A stretch of DNA of 46,682 nt from an uncultured Granulosicoccaceae bacterium (GTDB lineage Bacteria; Pseudomonadota; Gammaproteobacteria; Granulosicoccales; Granulosicoccaceae), in assembly GCA_938003855.1 (NCBI GenBank), contig CALKXD010000244.1, forward strand, positions 1 through 46,682, written 5' to 3'. Under the pieces are notes generated by a model that searched no databases, was not told the origin of the DNA, and was given only the letters and a program-made list of their open reading frames with translations. Shown one piece after another: positions 25,924 to 35,980 of this stretch. The position numbers and the translations under genes are program-made. Numbering within the stretch: the stretch's first letter is position 1; each line of letters starts with the position of its first letter.

Positions 25924-26370
25924 GTGAAGATCTGGGTCGATGCTGATGCCTGTCCCGGGGTCATTAAAGAGATCCTGTTTAAAGCGTCCAGACGAACCCG
26001 GGTGCCGCTGACACTGGTGGCGAACCATGCGATGTCAGTGCCTAAACTTCAGTGGGTGGATCTGCTGCAGGTGGAGTCCGGCTTTGACGTTGCTGACAAC
26101 GAAATTGTTAAACGGCTGGAGACAGGGGATCTGGTGATCACCGGAGACATACCGCTGGCCGCAGAGGTCGTCGAAGCCGGTGGCCATGCACTTAATCCGC
26201 GCGGTGAGCGCTACACCAAAGACAACATCCGGCAGCGCCTGAACATGCGGGATTTCATGGATACCCTGCGATCAAGCGGTGTCGATACCGGCGGGCCAAC
26301 TGCTTTCAGTCCGGCTGATCGCCGTGAATTTGCTAACCAGTTAGATCGATTTCTGCAGCAGCACCGGTAG
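25924..26370 (+). CDS. YaiI/YqxD family protein (UPF0178, DUF188)
   Basis: 148-residue conserved protein with a PIN-like fold; function not established. It begins with GTG at 25924 and the hallmark [17 protein letters not shown], continues with LVANHAM, and carries [21 protein letters not shown] and the tail [19 protein letters not shown]. The conserved aspartates of the first motif and D in TGDIPLA suggest a metal site. It follows the WalJ-like gene by 66 bases. Confidence 0.93.
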   Translation: MKIWVDADACPGVIKEILFKASRRTRVPLTLVANHAMSVPKLQWVDLLQVESGFDVADNEIVKRLETGDLVITGDIPLAAEVVEAGGHALNPRGERYTKDNIRQRLNMRDFMDTLRSSGVDTGGPTAFSPADRREFANQLDRFLQQHR

Positions 26371-26706
26371 TAGGCCGGATGCCGGCAAAGTGTTGCCGGG
26401 TAGCCTTGCGCTCCGCAATTGCGGTAATCTCGACAGAGTAATACGCCCAGATTTCCTGCCGGCAGTCCCTATGCCGGGTAAATTGCCGACGACCCGGTTT
26501 TTGACCCGGCGATGCATCTGGCACTCGAGCAACCGGCGCAGACCACCAGCCTGACCGATCCGGGTTATTCAGGCGCGCCTGCCGGTGTGCCGACAACGGT
26601 GGCTGCGCGCCCGACGTGAACTCGATGAGGCGATTGCCCGGATGGAATCGCGGGCTCTGGAAGAATTGATGTGCTTTGGTGAACAGCTGATTGCTGTACC
26701 CGTCCT
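26371..26706. pseudogene. Gene remnant with frameshifts (unrecognised)
   Basis: No intact gene fits here, but two adjacent plus-strand frames read like protein. Frame A (26482-26619) gives VFDPAMHLALEQPAQTTSL and more before a stop. Frame B, one base off, gives RRELDEAIARMESRALEELM and ends at the TAA at 26708. Joined by a single-base shift near 26605 they would form one C-terminal piece. I do not recognise the family. It lies between yaiI and the NUDIX gene and touches the stop of the latter. Confidence 0.3.
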
Positions 26707-27246
26707 TTAAGCCAGCCCTTTAAGCTTAAGTAATCCGTAAGCGCAGACGGTGGTGGCGTCTTTGATTTGCCCGGAGACCAGCATGTGTTCGAACTCGTCG
26801 AGCGTAAAACGCTTGCTGATTAAATCTTCCTCCTCGGCATCGGGTGTGGCTGATGACTGCTGCAGGTCACCGGCCAGATAGATATGGAAGCCCTGATTGG
26901 CGTACCCGTAACATGGGTACTGGAAGCCGACGTAGGTCATGGTGTTGGCGATCAGTCCGGTTTCTTCACGTAGCTCACCGGCGGCCAGTGCAGCCGGATC
27001 TGCCTCGGGGCTGCCCTCCCATGAGCCCTGTGGTAACTCCCAAAACCGCGCTTGCACCGGGTAGCGATATTGCTCGACAAGGGTGATGTGGCGATCCTGA
27101 ATCGGTGCAATGACCACGAAGTGTGGTTTCTCGACTACTCCGTATATGCCTTCGGCGCCGCTGGCCCTGACGACTTTGTCTTCCCTGACGGTCATCCATT
27201 TATTTTTATAGACAATGTTGCTGGCGACTTGCTTGATGTCAGTCAT
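26707..27246 (-). CDS. NUDIX hydrolase, ADP-ribose pyrophosphatase-like
   Basis: Cleaves nucleoside diphosphate derivatives such as ADP-ribose. ATG 27246 (MTDIKQVASNIVYKNKWMTVREDKV) is chosen over 27270 because this is the usual start of the family; this gives 179 residues. The NUDIX box lies in SPEADPAALAAGELREETGL (about 76-95), with the metal-binding REET glutamates intact; the first arginine of the consensus is glycine. VEQYRYPVQARFWELPQG precedes it as in NudF-like enzymes. Confidence 0.88.
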   Translation of the reverse strand: MTDIKQVASNIVYKNKWMTVREDKVVRASGAEGIYGVVEKPHFVVIAPIQDRHITLVEQYRYPVQARFWELPQGSWEGSPEADPAALAAGELREETGLIANTMTYVGFQYPCYGYANQGFHIYLAGDLQQSSATPDAEEEDLISKRFTLDEFEHMLVSGQIKDATTVCAYGLLKLKGLA

Positions 27247-27294
27247 CGGGTAGTCACGATGCGGTTGCAAACCGTTTCATAGAACGGGGCGCAT

Positions 27295-28002
27295 TCAGGT
27301 GACTTGCTGTTCGAGCTCGGAGACCAGCCCGGCGGGGAGATCAAGCGCGTTGCGGAACTGTTCCAGCCAAGCGGCTTCTTTGTCATTGGCGGTGTCGATA
27401 ATAATACGCGCTGCCAGATACATCTCGTGGCCGGTGGCGGCAGAGTCGGCGAGCGCCGCCAATGCCTCAGGGCTCACTTCCGATTCTATTTCCGTGCGCA
27501 GAAAAGCCAGCACATCGTCGTCGAGTTGCTGATCCCCCATTTTTTCCATAATTGATTTTTTTTCTGCGGCGTCGATATGCCCATCGGCACGGGCAGCGGC
27601 GATCATGGTGCGCAGCAAAACAATGCTGCGGCTTTGCAGGGGATCGCCATCGAGTTCGCTGATCGGTACGGCGGTGCCGGTGTCAGCCGGTTCAATTTTA
27701 GTCACCGCACCGCTCTGCACGTTTTCCTGCCAGCGTTGCCAGGCGTTATAGGCGAGGCCACCGACCGCCGCCACACTACCCACCTTAAGTGCGGCTTCGC
27801 CCACCCGGCGGCCGGTACGTGTGCCCAGTAAAATAGCCAGCGCCCCCGCCGCCAGCGCGCCTTTTTGCATGCCGTCGATCATCGCGTCACGTTCCGGGCC
27901 GCTGTCCGGTAGGTTAAGGTGCTGCTCGGCCTGGTTTAAGCCTTTAGCCGCTATTTGCTTGCCGTCGATCAGCATTGAATCAAGAACGCCTTTCGCATCC
28001 AT
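27295..28002 (-). CDS. DUF533 inner-membrane protein (YebE-like)
   Basis: Function unknown. 235 residues: an N-terminal helical part, two short hydrophobic glycine/alanine-rich segments (about 47-60 and 73-86), then a TerB-like acidic helical domain (about 125-230) with AAARADGHIDAAEKKSIMEKM, the hallmark of the family. Membrane association is likely. It is next to the NUDIX gene in the same direction, with 48 bases between. Confidence 0.88.
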   Translation of the reverse strand: MDAKGVLDSMLIDGKQIAAKGLNQAEQHLNLPDSGPERDAMIDGMQKGALAAGALAILLGTRTGRRVGEAALKVGSVAAVGGLAYNAWQRWQENVQSGAVTKIEPADTGTAVPISELDGDPLQSRSIVLLRTMIAAARADGHIDAAEKKSIMEKMGDQQLDDDVLAFLRTEIESEVSPEALAALADSAATGHEMYLAARIIIDTANDKEAAWLEQFRNALDLPAGLVSELEQQVT

Positions 28003-28158
28003 TTAGGGTGACTCCACGGTGGTGATGATTAGTTGGGGCTATGTTAAGCATGTGGCGGTGATATTGCCAATATCCGACGTTGCGGGTTTGTGTGTCAGGG
28101 GCAGCGCGGCCCGTCATTGCGCGACCTGGTTATTGTGCTTCGGCGATGGCAGCGGCGA

Positions 28159-28860
28159 TCACTGATTTTTTTTCCATTGCTCGTACTCCTGCAACGTCTT
28201 TTCACCGGGTGGATACAGGCCTACGATACTGCGTCCGCCGGCTACCTGCCGGGTTACCCATTTTTCAAACGCGTCCATGCCGTCAGCCTCATGTGCGATC
28301 TCGGCGGCAATTTCGGATGGAATCACGATAACGCCATCGCCGTCGCCGACAATCACATCGTTCGGGTAAACAGCCACTGACCCGCAACCGATCGGCACAT
28401 TCAGATCGACTGCGTGGTGGCGGGTGAGGTTGGGAGGTGCCGAAGGCGATGCGCAAAACACCGGCATAGACAGGGCCGCAATGGATTCGGAATCACGTAA
28501 GCCACCATCGGTAACGATGCCGGCACAGCCTCTGACCTGTAGCCTGGCGGCCAGTATAGAGCCAGCCGAGGCGGCGCTGGCATCGCCGCGGCAATCCATG
28601 ACCAGTACCTGATCTTCCGGTATCTGCTCAACGGCGACGCGTTGTGGGTGGTCGGGATCACGGAATATTTCCATGACATCGATGTCTTCGCGAGCTGGGA
28701 TATAGCGCAGCGTGTAGGCGTGTCCGACCATTCTTACACTATTGGTGTTGAGTCGGCGGACTCCCTGCACAAACACGTTGCGCAAGCCGCGCTTGAACAA
28801 TAGTGTGCACAAGGTTGCCGTACCGACGGCCATGAAGATATCACGGGTCGCGTTATCCAT
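28159..28860 (-). CDS. RraA-like / hydroxymethyl-oxoglutarate aldolase family protein
   Basis: 233-residue member of the RraA fold, which includes RNase E inhibitors and class II 4-hydroxy-4-methyl-2-oxoglutarate/oxaloacetate aldolases. The strand-loop VMDCRGDASAASAGSILAAR (about 77-96) and the metal/substrate loop GIVTDGGLRDSESI (about 104-117) with R112 and D113 are intact. VYPNDVIVGDGDGVIVIPSEIA follows. The D..D region and the extra C-terminal ~40 residues resemble the catabolic aldolase-like members rather than the ~160-residue RraA regulator. Confidence 0.87.
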   Translation of the reverse strand: MDNATRDIFMAVGTATLCTLLFKRGLRNVFVQGVRRLNTNSVRMVGHAYTLRYIPAREDIDVMEIFRDPDHPQRVAVEQIPEDQVLVMDCRGDASAASAGSILAARLQVRGCAGIVTDGGLRDSESIAALSMPVFCASPSAPPNLTRHHAVDLNVPIGCGSVAVYPNDVIVGDGDGVIVIPSEIAAEIAHEADGMDAFEKWVTRQVAGGRSIVGLYPPGEKTLQEYEQWKKNQ

Positions 28861-29014
28861 ACGTAGCTGCCTTCAGTGAGCGGAGCGTGTTGCGTCTGCC
28901 AGTGTACTGAAGCGCGGGCCCGGAGTCACCGCAGACTGACGCGGCGTTGTGCGGTATAGCGGTGATAATCAAGTGCCATCGTTCGGGGGCAGCGGGGTGT
29001 TTTGACGGTGGTGC

Positions 29015-30871
29015 TTAGAGATACATCAGGTTTAGAACACCAATGCTGACAATCATATAGAGCACCGTCATCACACTGCCAGCGCGGACAAAGTCGAATA
29101 TCCGGTATCCGCCCGGACCCATGATCAGGGCGTTAACCTGATGCGTTGGCAGTAAAAATGAGTTTGAGGTTGCCACTGCCACGGTCAAAGCAAACATCGC
29201 CGGGTCAGCGCCGGTGGCCACTGCCATATTAACCGCCAGTGGCACTAGCAACACTGTGGCGCCCACGTTAGACATAAATAACGAGAAAACAGTGGCGAGC
29301 AGGGCGACGACAGTCTGTAATTCCCACGCGGCGACGTTATCGAGGTACTGCAACACCAGTGCGGCAATCCAGGCGGCGGCACCCGACAGTTCTACAGCAT
29401 GGCCGAGCGGTATCAGGCTGCCCAGCAGGAAGACTGTTTTCCAGCTGACCGCGTTGTAGGCTTCGTCCATCGAGATTGCGCCGGTAACCACCATACCGAT
29501 GGCACCGAACAATAGAGATATTGCGATAGGAAAGTCTGAGAACAGCACCAGCAGCATCGATGCAACAAAGAAAAACAACGCCTGGCGCATTTTACCGGGA
29601 CGCAGTTCTTCGTCGAGGCGGTCGGTGACAACTGCGTAGTCGTTGTCGTTGCGGAGCTTTTTTAGATCTACCCAACTGGTGTGGACCACCAGCGTATCAC
29701 CACCTTGCAGGGGTGTTTCACGAAAGCCCTCGTCGAGTACGTAACCGGCCCGGTAGATGCGCAGCGTGCTGAGTCCGCCTTCCTGCTTCAGGCGCAGATC
29801 GGATGTGGTCTGGCCCACCAGAGACGAACCCGGTGGCACCACGATCTCGGCAATGCCGGTTTCCTGTGCGTTCATGACGCTGGCAAAAATACTTTCGTGC
29901 TTAATGATTTTAAGTTTGTATTTGCGGGCGAAGCTTATTAGTTCGCGCTTGCTGCACATCACCCCTAGGTAGGTGTCAACCCAGATCACCTGCTTGCCAC
30001 TGGGTACGACGGTGATGTGGTTGTCCATTTTCAGCGCCAGAATAGACGGGGCGGATTCCAGTGTGCGTTCGATCTGCAGAATAGTCATACCAACCAGCGG
30101 GCTGTCGATGGTCGCCTGCAGTTCGTAGAGCTCGCCGGATAATTCGTACACGCGTTTGAAATAGTCATTGGTGCGTGTGGTATCGCGGATAACGGTCTTG
30201 CGATCACGGGGCAGCACAAAGCGACCGAGCAGAATAAAAAACAGCAGGCCGGTCAGTGTCAGCGCAAGTCCGACGGGGGCGACGTCAAACAGATGAAAGG
30301 TACTCATCTGATTTTCGGCGGGCAGCGCTTTGTTGGAAGACAGCACCAGGTCATTCAGCATGATCAATGAGCTTGATCCAACCATGGTGATTGATCCGCC
30401 CAGCATTACACAAAAACCCATTGGCATCAGAATGCGTGACGCCGGCAGGCCGCTGACACGCGCGATGCGGTTAGCCACCGGTAAAAACAATGCTGCGGCG
30501 CCAATATTCTGAACAAAGCCCGACAGCAAAGCGGCGGAACCTGCCAGTAATCCGGTGATTCGCGATTCCTTGTTTTTACCGCGCGCCAGAATCCAGCTTG
30601 CGACGTAGCTCATCGTGCCGGTTTTATCGAGGCCGGTGCCTATGATCATAGTGGCCACAATTGACATCACCGCACTACTGGAAAAGCCGTCGAATAACAT
30701 TGACGAGGGCAGGATAGGATCGACACCGGGTATTGCGCTTGAAAAGCCCAGCGCGACCAGGACCACCAGTGCCGCCACATCGATGCGCAATACTTCTGTG
30801 ACCAGTAGAATCACGGTGAGCGCAAGCAGGCAGAGCGCAACAATTATTTCCGGGGTCAATGCAGTAGTCAA
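29015..30871 (-). CDS. SLC13/DASS family permease with central RCK_C domains
   Basis: 618-residue inner-membrane transporter, likely sodium-coupled uptake of a di- or tricarboxylate or sulfate. The two halves of about five to six membrane segments (1-205 and 400-618) flank a soluble region (about 210-395) with two TrkA-C/RCK_C-like domains, seen as repeats ending in VVPPGSSLVGQT and LQGGDTLVVH. Motifs GSSSLIMLNDL (first half) and NVGATVLLVPLAVNMA and LPTHQVNALIMGPGGY (second half) are typical. Substrate is not readable; sulfate is worth testing given the sulfate-ester genes 20 kb away. Confidence 0.9.
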   Translation of the reverse strand: MTTALTPEIIVALCLLALTVILLVTEVLRIDVAALVVLVALGFSSAIPGVDPILPSSMLFDGFSSSAVMSIVATMIIGTGLDKTGTMSYVASWILARGKNKESRITGLLAGSAALLSGFVQNIGAAALFLPVANRIARVSGLPASRILMPMGFCVMLGGSITMVGSSSLIMLNDLVLSSNKALPAENQMSTFHLFDVAPVGLALTLTGLLFFILLGRFVLPRDRKTVIRDTTRTNDYFKRVYELSGELYELQATIDSPLVGMTILQIERTLESAPSILALKMDNHITVVPSGKQVIWVDTYLGVMCSKRELISFARKYKLKIIKHESIFASVMNAQETGIAEIVVPPGSSLVGQTTSDLRLKQEGGLSTLRIYRAGYVLDEGFRETPLQGGDTLVVHTSWVDLKKLRNDNDYAVVTDRLDEELRPGKMRQALFFFVASMLLVLFSDFPIAISLLFGAIGMVVTGAISMDEAYNAVSWKTVFLLGSLIPLGHAVELSGAAAWIAALVLQYLDNVAAWELQTVVALLATVFSLFMSNVGATVLLVPLAVNMAVATGADPAMFALTVAVATSNSFLLPTHQVNALIMGPGGYRIFDFVRAGSVMTVLYMIVSIGVLNLMYL

Positions 30872-31568
30872 AACAGTAGCCAGCTTGAGCAGCGTGTGTA
30901 GGCCGGCTCGACGATGACCCGGTGATAGAAGAAAACAGCTTATAGATGATTGTTGACAAGCCGGTAACAGGTACTAACCGCAGCGCTGATCACTACCTGG
31001 CTCGGGCTGTTTTACAGTTACGTTGCTGCCAATGGTGAGTGAAGGCGTTGCACGCCTGCGCTGATCGCGCACGCTCAACAGGCAGCGATTATGGACATTC
31101 GCACAGCACCTGAAAAGGCTTGTGGCGGAAAACATTTGTGACTTGTTTTCCATGTTTAGAACCGACTGGAGATTTTCATCCAAGCCGTTACCACAGTAGC
31201 GACTACTGTGCCGGTTTTTCAGGTGTATTGAACGGATACCGGTGTAGCGCAATCTGCGTAGGCGGGAAGCTACCGGGTTGACGCGTGGTGGCTTTTTCGC
31301 CGCGATTAGCGTGGCTCTATTAAAGGCAGGGAACATTGCCAAGCAGGTAAATGCAGAGTGGCGAAATGATTCACTGACTCAACGCCGAATTAAACCGGTC
31401 AGGAAACGCTCACTGCCCTTCTCCGTGGGGCGCTGCGATATACTAAGGCGGCAGCGGTAATCGGCGTGTCGTGGTGATGATGCAGGGTAGCCCCGATAAG
31501 ACGCCTAGAATTTTGATTTACCGATACCTATTCCACAACGGGGTGGTACACAGCAGGGGGTTGTCCCC
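30872..31568. other. 0.7-kb region with no supported gene
   Basis: Between the SLC13 permease (minus) and the ABC exporter (plus). Only frames without ribosome sites or family resemblance are present. A perfect dyad CACAGTAG-cga-CTACTGTG at 31192-31210 is followed by ccggtttttc, which resembles an intrinsic terminator on the plus strand, but no gene precedes it. This leaves room for a small RNA that I cannot define from sequence alone. Confidence 0.35.
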
Positions 31569-33482
31569 GTGTCAGTGCCAGCGTTGTCTTTCCGATTGAC
31601 TCACTCAGGTGACGAGCAGTTGATGATTGACCTCTACAATCGATTCACCATTGCCGCTTTGGATCTGGTGCGGCCGTATTCCTCATCGGCCACGCCGCCG
31701 ACCGGACAGGTGTGGTCCTATCTGAAAGCGCACGTCGGTCCGCTGCGGCGGGTACTGGCACTGAGTGTCTGCATTACAGTTGTCAGTGCCTGTATCGAGG
31801 TCTGGCTGATCAGTTATGCCGGACAAGTGATTGATACCCTGGCCGCTGTCGAACCACGGGACCTGTGGCAATTGCACGGGGCTGAACTGACCGTCGCAGC
31901 GTTAGTGGTACTGCTGTTGCGGCCGGCCACGCAACTGGCTCGGCACGCGGTGAACGATATCGGCTTTCAGTGTAATGCTGCCACCCTGTTTCGCTGGCGA
32001 GCGCATGAACATCTTTCGCAGCAGTCAGTCGGGTGGTTTCAGGAGGATTTAACCGGCCGCACCGCAACGCGACTGGTGGATATCGGTAATTACGCGTCCG
32101 ACATTATTTATCAGGCGTTTAATGCGATGGCATTCGGATTGGTGTACATGGTCGGGATTGTGATTCTGATGGCGGGCACCGATGCACGGCTCGCGCTACC
32201 GCTGTTTATCTGGCTGGCGCTCTATATGTGGCTGATGATCAGTGTTATCCCGCGCATGGTGCGTGCGCAACAGATGTTTCAAAGTGCCAAATCGGCGCTG
32301 GTGGGGGTGGTGGTCGACAGCTTTTCTAATATCGACACGCTCAAGCTGTTTGCCGGGCGTGATCTCATTATCGATGATCACAAAGCGGCGCTCGAGCATA
32401 CGCGGCAAGCGTTGTTTCGCACCCGCCAGATCGCCGTGTCACTGCGCACAGTGATCTCAGTGCTTGAGGGCGTGATCATGGTTGGCTTTGTCGGTTATGG
32501 TATCTGGTTGTGGTCACAGGGTGTCGCTTCCATCGGACTGATTGGTGCGGCAATCGCGCTCAGTCTTAGAATTACCACCATGGCTGAGTGGCTGTTTGAT
32601 GCCGTGTGGGTCATTTTTCTGCGTGTTGGCAGTCTGCGTGAAGCCTTGAAAACCGTGGCACAACCGTTGTCGATACCTGTCACTGCAGAGGCACCTGAGT
32701 TAGCGGTTACCGCCGGAGAAATTTCGATTCGCAATGTGAGTCATCACTACGGGCTAAATCGGGGTGGACTGGACGGCATCTCGCTGACGATTAACTCCGG
32801 CGAAAAGGTCGCGCTGGTGGGGCGGTCTGGCGCGGGCAAGTCAACCCTGGTCAATTTGATTCTGCGCTTTCACGAAGTCGAGCGCGGTCAGATCTGCATT
32901 GACGGACAGGACATCCGCCGTGTCGAGCAAGACAGCTTGCGTGCTGCCATTGGCATGGTAAGCCAGCAGGCGGCGCTGCTGAATCGGTCGGTACGGGATA
33001 ATATTGCTCTGGGCCGAGGCACCATCGATCAAGCGCAGATTGAGGCGGCTGCCATCGAGGCACGTGCGCATGAATTTATTGTGCAGCTAAAAGATTCTGC
33101 AGGTCGCACCGGATACGATGCGCATGTGGGGGAACGAGGTATCAAGCTCTCCGGTGGTCAGCGACAAAGAATAGCGCTGGCGCGGGTGATACTGAAAAGT
33201 GCCCCGGTACTGATTCTGGATGAAGCCACCAGTGCACTCGACAGCGAGGTGGAAGCCGAGATCCAGTTGGCGTTGAATGGCGTGATGCACAACAAGACCG
33301 TTATCGCGATTGCCCACCGGCTGTCCACCATCGCGCAGATGGATCGAATCATTGTGATTGATGAAGGCAAGGTTGTGGAAGAGGGCAGGCATCAGCAATT
33401 GCTGCAGGCCAATGGTCTATACGCCACCTTCTGGAACCGTCAATCCGGCGGTTTTATCGGCATTGATCCAGGCGCTAAATAA
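31569..33482 (+). CDS. ABC exporter, fused permease and ATPase (MsbA-like)
   Basis: A half-transporter that works as a homodimer in the inner membrane. The 637 residues comprise six membrane segments (about 50-345) and an ATPase domain (about 385-625). Walker A is GRSGAGKST (~417), the Q-loop is SQQAALL, the signature LSGGQRQRIALAR, Walker B VLILDEATSALD and the H-loop IAHRLSTI: all active residues present. It starts with GTG 31569, eight bases after AGGGGG. An alternative ATG is at 31623. Lipid, peptide or drug export is possible; no dedicated partner is adjacent. Confidence 0.9.
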   Translation: MSVPALSFRLTHSGDEQLMIDLYNRFTIAALDLVRPYSSSATPPTGQVWSYLKAHVGPLRRVLALSVCITVVSACIEVWLISYAGQVIDTLAAVEPRDLWQLHGAELTVAALVVLLLRPATQLARHAVNDIGFQCNAATLFRWRAHEHLSQQSVGWFQEDLTGRTATRLVDIGNYASDIIYQAFNAMAFGLVYMVGIVILMAGTDARLALPLFIWLALYMWLMISVIPRMVRAQQMFQSAKSALVGVVVDSFSNIDTLKLFAGRDLIIDDHKAALEHTRQALFRTRQIAVSLRTVISVLEGVIMVGFVGYGIWLWSQGVASIGLIGAAIALSLRITTMAEWLFDAVWVIFLRVGSLREALKTVAQPLSIPVTAEAPELAVTAGEISIRNVSHHYGLNRGGLDGISLTINSGEKVALVGRSGAGKSTLVNLILRFHEVERGQICIDGQDIRRVEQDSLRAAIGMVSQQAALLNRSVRDNIALGRGTIDQAQIEAAAIEARAHEFIVQLKDSAGRTGYDAHVGERGIKLSGGQRQRIALARVILKSAPVLILDEATSALDSEVEAEIQLALNGVMHNKTVIAIAHRLSTIAQMDRIIVIDEGKVVEEGRHQQLLQANGLYATFWNRQSGGFIGIDPGAK

Positions 33483-33612
33483 TCGCTGGTGGCCTTATCT
33501 GCTGCGTTTCGGGCTGACAGGCCGGGCAAGGGCCGCTTTTAGCGGTCGGATCGAAATTCGTTCCTGTATACTGAAACGGCCGAGTTCTGTGCCCACTACA
33601 CCGGAGAATAGT

Positions 33613-35193
33613 ATGGTGAAATTCAGTCGTTCGTTGCTGCTGGTCAATGCAGCCTTTATTGGCTCGCTGTCGTCAGCGGCGGTACAGGCGGAAACATTTG
33701 CCTGGGCGGGTAAGACCGATCCGCAAACCATGGACCCTCATGCAACCAATACCGCACCGGTTCTCGGTTTTCTAAATAACGTTTACGAAGGCCTGGTGCG
33801 TCGTAACAAAGAAATGAAAATCGAGCCGTCACTGGCTGCCAGCTGGGAGCAACTGGGTGCCGACGGCTGGCGCTTCAACCTGCGCCAGGACGTGACTTTT
33901 CATGATGGGGCAGCGTTTACCGCCGATGATGTATTGTTCTCTTATGAGCGTGCTTCATCCGAAGACTCCGACGTGCGGTCCTGGTTTGCGCCAGTAAAAA
34001 GCGTCAGTGTGGTCGACGAGCACACGATTGATTTTCTCACCAATGCACCTAACCCGCTGTTCCCCGATTCAATTGCCAATTTCATGATCATGGATCGGGA
34101 CTGGGCCACTGCCAACAAAGCCGAGCGGCCGTCCAAGGAAGCAGAGAACTTCGCTACCCGCAACGTCAACGGTACCGGTGCTTTCACGATTGTCGAACGC
34201 GACCCGGGTGTGCGGACCACATTGGCGCCGTTTGCCGGTTGGTGGGATACCCTCGAGAGCAACATTACCGAAGCAGTCTTCACTCCCATTGGTCAAAGTG
34301 CGACCGGTATGGCGGCGTTGCTGTCGGGTGAAATTGACTTTATCTCGCCTATCCCGCTGCAGGATGTTCCACGGATGAAAGAGCGTTCCGGTTTCACAGT
34401 GCATGAAGGCGTCGAAGCGCGGGTTCTGATGTTTGGTTTTTCGCAGAAATCCGATTCATTAAAGTTCTCGGACGATGTCAGTGGTAAAAACCCGTTTAAG
34501 GATGTGCGTGTACGCAAAGCGGCGTATCAGGCCGTCAACGTTGATGCGCTGATCAAAAAGATTATGCGTGGCAATGCACAGCCGGCTTCGCAGTTAGTGT
34601 CTGACGCCATGAAAGGCTATTCGTCAGCCAATGCTGATCGTTTGAGCTATGACCCGGATGTCGCTAAGGCGTTGCTGGCAGACGCTGGTTACCCGGAAGG
34701 CTTCAGCTTTGGTTTGCAGTGTCCTAATGATCGCTACATCAACGACGAGGCGATCTGCAAAGCGGCCGCATCGATGTTTGCCAAGGTCGGGCTGAATGCC
34801 AAGCTGACGAGCATGCCAGTGCGAAACTACTGGCCCGAGTTGCGAGAGTCGAACTTCGATATGTACTTGCTGGGCTGGTCGCCGGGTACCTTTGATGCCG
34901 AGCATCCGATACGCTTTCTGGCCAGCACGCCTAACAAGGAAAAAAAGCTGGGTAGCTGGAATTTCGGGGCTTATTCCAATGCGCGAGTAGATGAACTGCT
35001 ACCGATGGTGCAGACCGAGCTCGACGATGCCAGGCGACAATCAATGATTGATGAAATCACCGCGACGCTGCAACAGGAAGTCGCCTACATCCCGATGTAT
35101 GTACAGCCATTGATCTGGGCATCGAAAGACAACATCAAGCTTACCCAGCGGACGGATAACTTTTTTATCCTGCGCTGGGTAACCGTCGAGTAG
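33613..35193 (+). CDS. ABC transporter substrate-binding protein, family 5 (peptide type)
   Basis: Periplasmic receptor for di/oligopeptides or similar ligands, 526 residues. The open frame begins far upstream in the previous gene, but ATG 33613 has GGAG at the right distance and opens a signal peptide (MVKFSRSLLLVNAAFIG ... VQA, cut before ETF). The SBP_bac_5 pattern is clear: TDPQTMDPHATNTAP, YEGLVRRNKEMKIEPSLAASWE, FHDGAAFTADDVLFSYERA and FKDVRVRKAAYQAVN. It stands on the plus strand, while the matching permease and ATPase genes (36551-40187) are on the minus strand. Confidence 0.93.
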   Translation: MVKFSRSLLLVNAAFIGSLSSAAVQAETFAWAGKTDPQTMDPHATNTAPVLGFLNNVYEGLVRRNKEMKIEPSLAASWEQLGADGWRFNLRQDVTFHDGAAFTADDVLFSYERASSEDSDVRSWFAPVKSVSVVDEHTIDFLTNAPNPLFPDSIANFMIMDRDWATANKAERPSKEAENFATRNVNGTGAFTIVERDPGVRTTLAPFAGWWDTLESNITEAVFTPIGQSATGMAALLSGEIDFISPIPLQDVPRMKERSGFTVHEGVEARVLMFGFSQKSDSLKFSDDVSGKNPFKDVRVRKAAYQAVNVDALIKKIMRGNAQPASQLVSDAMKGYSSANADRLSYDPDVAKALLADAGYPEGFSFGLQCPNDRYINDEAICKAAASMFAKVGLNAKLTSMPVRNYWPELRESNFDMYLLGWSPGTFDAEHPIRFLASTPNKEKKLGSWNFGAYSNARVDELLPMVQTELDDARRQSMIDEITATLQQEVAYIPMYVQPLIWASKDNIKLTQRTDNFFILRWVTVE

Positions 35194-35226
35194 GTACCCG
35201 TATTGTGAGCCGGTAGCGGTGACAGG

Positions 35227-35859
35227 GTGGCCTATACACTTTATAGTTGGAACACTCCCAACGGACAGAAGGTCAGCATTGCGCTCGAAGAAGCGGGTGC
35301 TGACTACAGACTGATCCCGGTTGATATCAGCCGGGGTCAGCAAAACTCCGCCGAGTTTCGGCAGCGTTCACCGGATGCAAAAATTCCGGTGCTGGTGGTG
35401 CCATCGCAGACGCCAACGGTGCTGTTTGAATCGGGCGCGATCCTGTTGTACCTGGCCCGCCAGTTCCCGACATTGCATGGCTCGGATGAGCAAGACCGCG
35501 AGCAAGTAGTCTCCTGGACCTTCTGGCAAGTCGGGCAGCTGGGGCCGCTGATTGGTCAGTTTGGACGTTTCAGCGGTCTGTCACCGGTTAACGACGATGC
35601 AGTCTCACTGCTGAATACGTCGGTGAAGCGTTGTTTTTCTGTGCTCGAAACGCGGCTTTGTGACTCTGTATGGCTGGCTGGAAGCCGCTTTACTGTCGCC
35701 GATATAGCAAGCTATCCATGGGTGGCGTCACCGCAAAGCTATCTGCAGCGGTTTTCAGTTGAATGGCGCCGCGACTATCCCGCGGTTGCTGCATGGGCTG
35801 ATAAAATAACGCAGCGCCCGGCCGTACTGCGCGCGTTGAGCAGTTATCTGCCAGACTGA
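35227..35859 (+). CDS. Glutathione S-transferase family protein (YfcG/Nu-like)
   Basis: 210-residue GST with an N-terminal thioredoxin fold (1-80) and a C-terminal helical domain. It starts with GTG 35227. YSWNTPNGQKVSIALEE carries the T-P-N motif near residue 10 used by the Nu-class disulfide-reducing enzymes (YfcG, YghU). ESGAILLYLARQFP is the glutathione gamma-glutamyl site. KIPVLV supplies the cis-proline. It lies 33 bases after the binding-protein gene. Confidence 0.88.
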   Translation: MAYTLYSWNTPNGQKVSIALEEAGADYRLIPVDISRGQQNSAEFRQRSPDAKIPVLVVPSQTPTVLFESGAILLYLARQFPTLHGSDEQDREQVVSWTFWQVGQLGPLIGQFGRFSGLSPVNDDAVSLLNTSVKRCFSVLETRLCDSVWLAGSRFTVADIASYPWVASPQSYLQRFSVEWRRDYPAVAAWADKITQRPAVLRALSSYLPD

Positions 35860-35980
35860 TTGGAACTGCCCGGTACCCGGAGCAGTTACCGTTGGTTGGT
35901 TTAACTGCGAGTTACCAGAGAAGCACACAAAAATCCCTGCACTATTGAAAAAAGCCAGCCCACACCGGTCGGCCGATGCC

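Noticed and set aside
30974-31342. 122-codon minus-strand frame
   Set aside because: Arginine- and cysteine-rich composition typical of non-coding frames in GC-rich DNA; no ribosome site.
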